From Bacillota bacterium (GTDB lineage Bacteria; Bacillota; Clostridia; Christensenellales; QAND01), in the NCBI GenBank assembly GCA_019415425.1, contig DXZF01000396.1, forward strand, positions 1-7,663: a stretch of 7,663 nt of DNA, read 5' to 3'. Position 1 is the first letter of the stretch; every line of letters begins with the position of its first letter. The notes beneath the pieces were generated by a model. That model searched no databases, was not told the DNA's origin, and saw only the letters and a program-made list of their open reading frames with translations. The position numbers and the translations under genes are program-made. Positions 5,959 through 7,663 of the stretch are shown here, piece after piece.

Positions 5959-6828
5959 TTACGCGTCCAAATCGATCAATTCGTATTCGCGGCTGCCAAT
6001 GCCCAGCGCTGCAGCGGCTTCGATGGTATGCACGCCGTTTCTGGACTGAATGCGTTCGAGCAGGTCCGCTTTTCCTTCGTCAGGAGAGTTGAACACCAAG
6101 TCAATGCACGCCTGATCCAGCGCCACGGGATCCAGCGAAGAGAGAATGCCGATATCCGCCATCTTGGGATCCGCTGCCACGGCGCAGCAATCACAGTCGA
6201 CCGACATGTTGCACATGACGTTGATGAACGCCATGTTGCCCTTTTCGTAATCCATCACGGACTTGGCCGCATCCGCCATCGACTCGAGGAAGGAGTCGTG
6301 ATCTGCCGACCAGATTTTGGACACGTCGCCCGCGCCATGGATGTATGCCTTGCCATGGCTGGAGCCCAAGCCGATGGAGATGTTCTTCAGCGCGCCGCCG
6401 TATCCGCCCATGGGATGCCCCTTGAAATGGGAGAGCACCAGAATGGAGTCGTAATTTGCCAAATTGGCGCCCACGTAGTTCTTCTGGATGCGTTTTCCGC
6501 CTTCTACAGGCAGTTCCAGATCGCCCGCCTCATCCAGGATATCCACTTTGGCGACTTTGGTCCAGCCGTGGAGATCCATGGTCTTCCAGTGCTTTTCTAC
6601 CGTATCGCGCTCGCCCTCATAGGCGGTGTTGCACTCCACAACGGTGCCCTGCACGGTGTCGATGATGGGCTTCATGAACTCCGGACGAATGAAGTTCTGG
6701 TTTCCCACTTCGCCGCTGTGCACTTTGACGGCCACTTTACCGGGCAGCTCTTTGCCCAACACCCTGTACATCTCGATCATCTTTTCGGGCGTAATGCGTT
6801 TGGTAAAATATACCTTGGCCTTTTCCAC
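5959..6828 (-). CDS. DUF362 domain-containing protein
   Basis: This 289-residue protein belongs to the DUF362 family, which is often associated with iron-sulfur or redox functions but has no settled activity. Family landmarks are KVHSGEVGNQNFIRPE (35-50), a central HFKGHPMGGYGGALKN (134-149), the cysteine cluster VDCDCC (210-215) with C206 just before it, MADIGILSSLDPVALDQACID (223-243), and the C-terminal LGIGSREYELIDLD (275-288). The cysteine-rich loop could bind a metal or an Fe-S cluster, which is inference. The ferredoxin-like 4Fe-4S tail seen in longer DUF362 proteins is absent. The start is GTG 6828, with GGAGGT 8 bases upstream and no better ATG. It has its own unusual promoter (6863-6893) and a strong downstream terminator, so it appears monocistronic. 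Confidence 0.88.
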   Translation of the reverse strand: MEKAKVYFTKRITPEKMIEMYRVLGKELPGKVAVKVHSGEVGNQNFIRPEFMKPIIDTVQGTVVECNTAYEGERDTVEKHWKTMDLHGWTKVAKVDILDEAGDLELPVEGGKRIQKNYVGANLANYDSILVLSHFKGHPMGGYGGALKNISIGLGSSHGKAYIHGAGDVSKIWSADHDSFLESMADAAKSVMDYEKGNMAFINVMCNMSVDCDCCAVAADPKMADIGILSSLDPVALDQACIDLVFNSPDEGKADLLERIQSRNGVHTIEAAAALGIGSREYELIDLDA

Positions 6829-6862
6829 TCACGTACACCTCCAAAATAGGATTTCTAAACTC

Positions 6863-6893
6863 ATTATACTTGAACGGAGGGGGGGATTGTCAA
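6863..6893 (-). promoter_or_regulatory. DUF362 promoter: consensus boxes, 19-base spacer with seven C
   Basis: On the minus strand TTGACA (6893-6888) and TATAAT (6868-6863) match the sigma-A consensus exactly. They are 19 bases apart rather than 17, and the spacer contains a C7 run (G7 on the plus strand at 6879-6885). Transcription would start about 25-30 bases before the GTG. If RNA polymerase used AGTATA at 17-base spacing instead, the promoter would be weaker. Confidence 0.7.
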
Positions 6894-7006
6894 TTGCGAA
6901 TGGGAAAATCTGTATATCCGGAATCGGCGTGCTCCCGCCTTTCCTTCTGCACAATGCACCGGGCAATGAGCGGCGTGCGCATGTCCATCAGGGTGAAGCG
7001 AATTTG

Positions 7007-7044
7007 CAAACAGAGAACCCGCCAACCGGCGGGTTCTCTGCTTG
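7007..7044 (-). terminator. Terminator-like hairpin downstream of the GNAT gene
   Basis: A perfect 13-base-pair stem (7011-7023 with 7028-7040, core CAGAGAACCCGCC) has a 4-base loop. After one mismatch it extends by three more pairs (7007-7009 with 7042-7044). It lies about 30 bases past the acetyltransferase stop; on the minus strand TTTGCAAATT follows the stem, a weak T tract. The 6894-7006 stretch beyond it shows no supported feature. Confidence 0.7.
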
Positions 7045-7071
7045 TTGGTATCAGCACAAAGGCAAATAAAC

Positions 7072-7663
7072 TCAATCCATGGCCAGTGCAAAATAGGGAG
7101 GGGCCGTGGGTTGCGCCCCGCATACGTCCTCCGCCAACTGGCTGACCGGATGTGCCATGGCAAACGGCCGATTGGCAAGCCCGGGCAACGTACCGGCAGG
7201 CAGGGAAACCAGATAGCGTGGCGCCTGCACGGCGCTGTGCACCAAGGCCATGGCATCTGCCGGGGAGAGGCCGCACAGGGCCAACTCCTTGACGTGTGCC
7301 ACCCCTTCACGAATGACCACGACGGCGCATCCCCGCCGCGCACCCTGCTGCAGATACAGAATCTGTCCGCCTTCCTGTGCCACGCTCAGGTGAATGTACG
7401 AAAGCCCGTGCGGATCCCATGCCGCAAAGGCGCTTGCATCCGCAAAGGCGGCGCAGCGCAACTGCAGGTGTTCCTCCACCGTGCAGGGGCACACAGTGCC
7501 GTTCGCTTCGGGCAAATCGCAGGGGTTTACTTCCCACGGTTGCAGGCAGAACATGGATTGATATCCCTGCTCCCCATAGAACGCAAACAGCGAATCCGAG
7601 GCGGGTACGAGGATGGCGATATCCTCGCCCGCTTCCTGCATGCGCGCGTGTACCGCCTGCATC
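7072..7663 (-). CDS. GNAT family N-acetyltransferase, C-terminal part (runs off the right edge)
   Basis: The minus strand is open from the right edge to TGA at 7074-7072, giving at least 196 residues. The first visible part, with EDIAILVPAS and SLFAFYGEQGYQSMF, is the end of a GNAT fold: the strand before the last helix and the FYxxxGY motif. The remaining roughly 150 residues form a second, poorly conserved domain ending in APPYFALAMD. That arrangement matches larger clostridial and Eis-like GNAT proteins, which end in a similar PPYxxLMLD tail. The acetyl-CoA loop (RGxG/A) lies upstream of the window and cannot be checked. The Met at 7662 is probably internal, not the start. Substrate is unknown; Eis relatives acetylate amines, but that should not be assumed here. 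It lies upstream of DUF362 on the same strand but is separated by a hairpin and a promoter. Confidence 0.75.
   Translation of the reverse strand, partial: MQAVHARMQEAGEDIAILVPASDSLFAFYGEQGYQSMFCLQPWEVNPCDLPEANGTVCPCTVEEHLQLRCAAFADASAFAAWDPHGLSYIHLSVAQEGGQILYLQQGARRGCAVVVIREGVAHVKELALCGLSPADAMALVHSAVQAPRYLVSLPAGTLPGLANRPFAMAHPVSQLAEDVCGAQPTAPPYFALAMD

Noticed and set aside
6028..6849. 273-codon plus-strand frame opposite the DUF362 gene
   Set aside because: It is a codon-bias shadow with no ribosome binding site. The opposing frame carries clear DUF362 motifs.
6890..6988. Possible 32-residue minus-strand peptide (begins MDMRTPLIARCIV) between the GNAT terminator and DUF362 promoter
   Set aside because: There is no ribosome binding site before its ATG and no recognisable homology. 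It could be a gene remnant, but I cannot support it.

Overview
The window looks like a chromosomal stretch from a moderately high-GC anaerobic Firmicute of the class Clostridia, plausibly a gut bacterium. This rests on strong GGAGG-type ribosome binding sites, frequent TTG and GTG starts, and clostridial-type proteins: a DUF4080-like B12-binding radical SAM protein, a DUF362 protein, an M20D amidohydrolase, a two-part GNAT acetyltransferase and a bile-acid-type 7alpha-hydroxysteroid dehydrogenase. The genus cannot be fixed from the sequence. I see no transposase, phage gene, integrase, CRISPR array, tRNA or rRNA.

Layout, left to right. (1) The left edge holds the start of an unrecognised multi-pass membrane protein on the minus strand, beginning at TTG 522 and running off the window. 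(2) A divergent gap of about 270 bases leads to a plus-strand class I SAM methyltransferase (794-1510). (3) It converges, across a strong hairpin, on a minus-strand short-chain dehydrogenase (1571-2365) that closely resembles clostridial NADP-dependent 7alpha-hydroxysteroid dehydrogenase. (4) A divergent intergenic region with an inverted repeat leads to a plus-strand two-gene unit: a B12-binding radical SAM protein (2499-4220) and a translationally coupled small DUF1294 membrane protein (TTG start, 4217-4492). (5) A good sigma-A-type promoter precedes an M20D amidohydrolase (4600-5820). (6) This converges, through two hairpins, on a minus-strand DUF362 protein (5959-6828) whose promoter has consensus -35 and -10 boxes but a 19-base spacer carrying a run of seven C. 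(7) A terminator-like hairpin separates it from the C-terminal half of a minus-strand GNAT acetyltransferase that runs off the right edge.

Apart from the radical SAM/DUF1294 pair, the genes look like independent single-gene transcription units with alternating orientation, so no multi-gene pathway is evident. The most biologically pointed item is the stand-alone 7alpha-hydroxysteroid dehydrogenase, which suggests oxidation or reduction of host bile acids. The most unusual regulatory item is the DUF362 promoter. I did not find convincing evidence of a new multi-component system.
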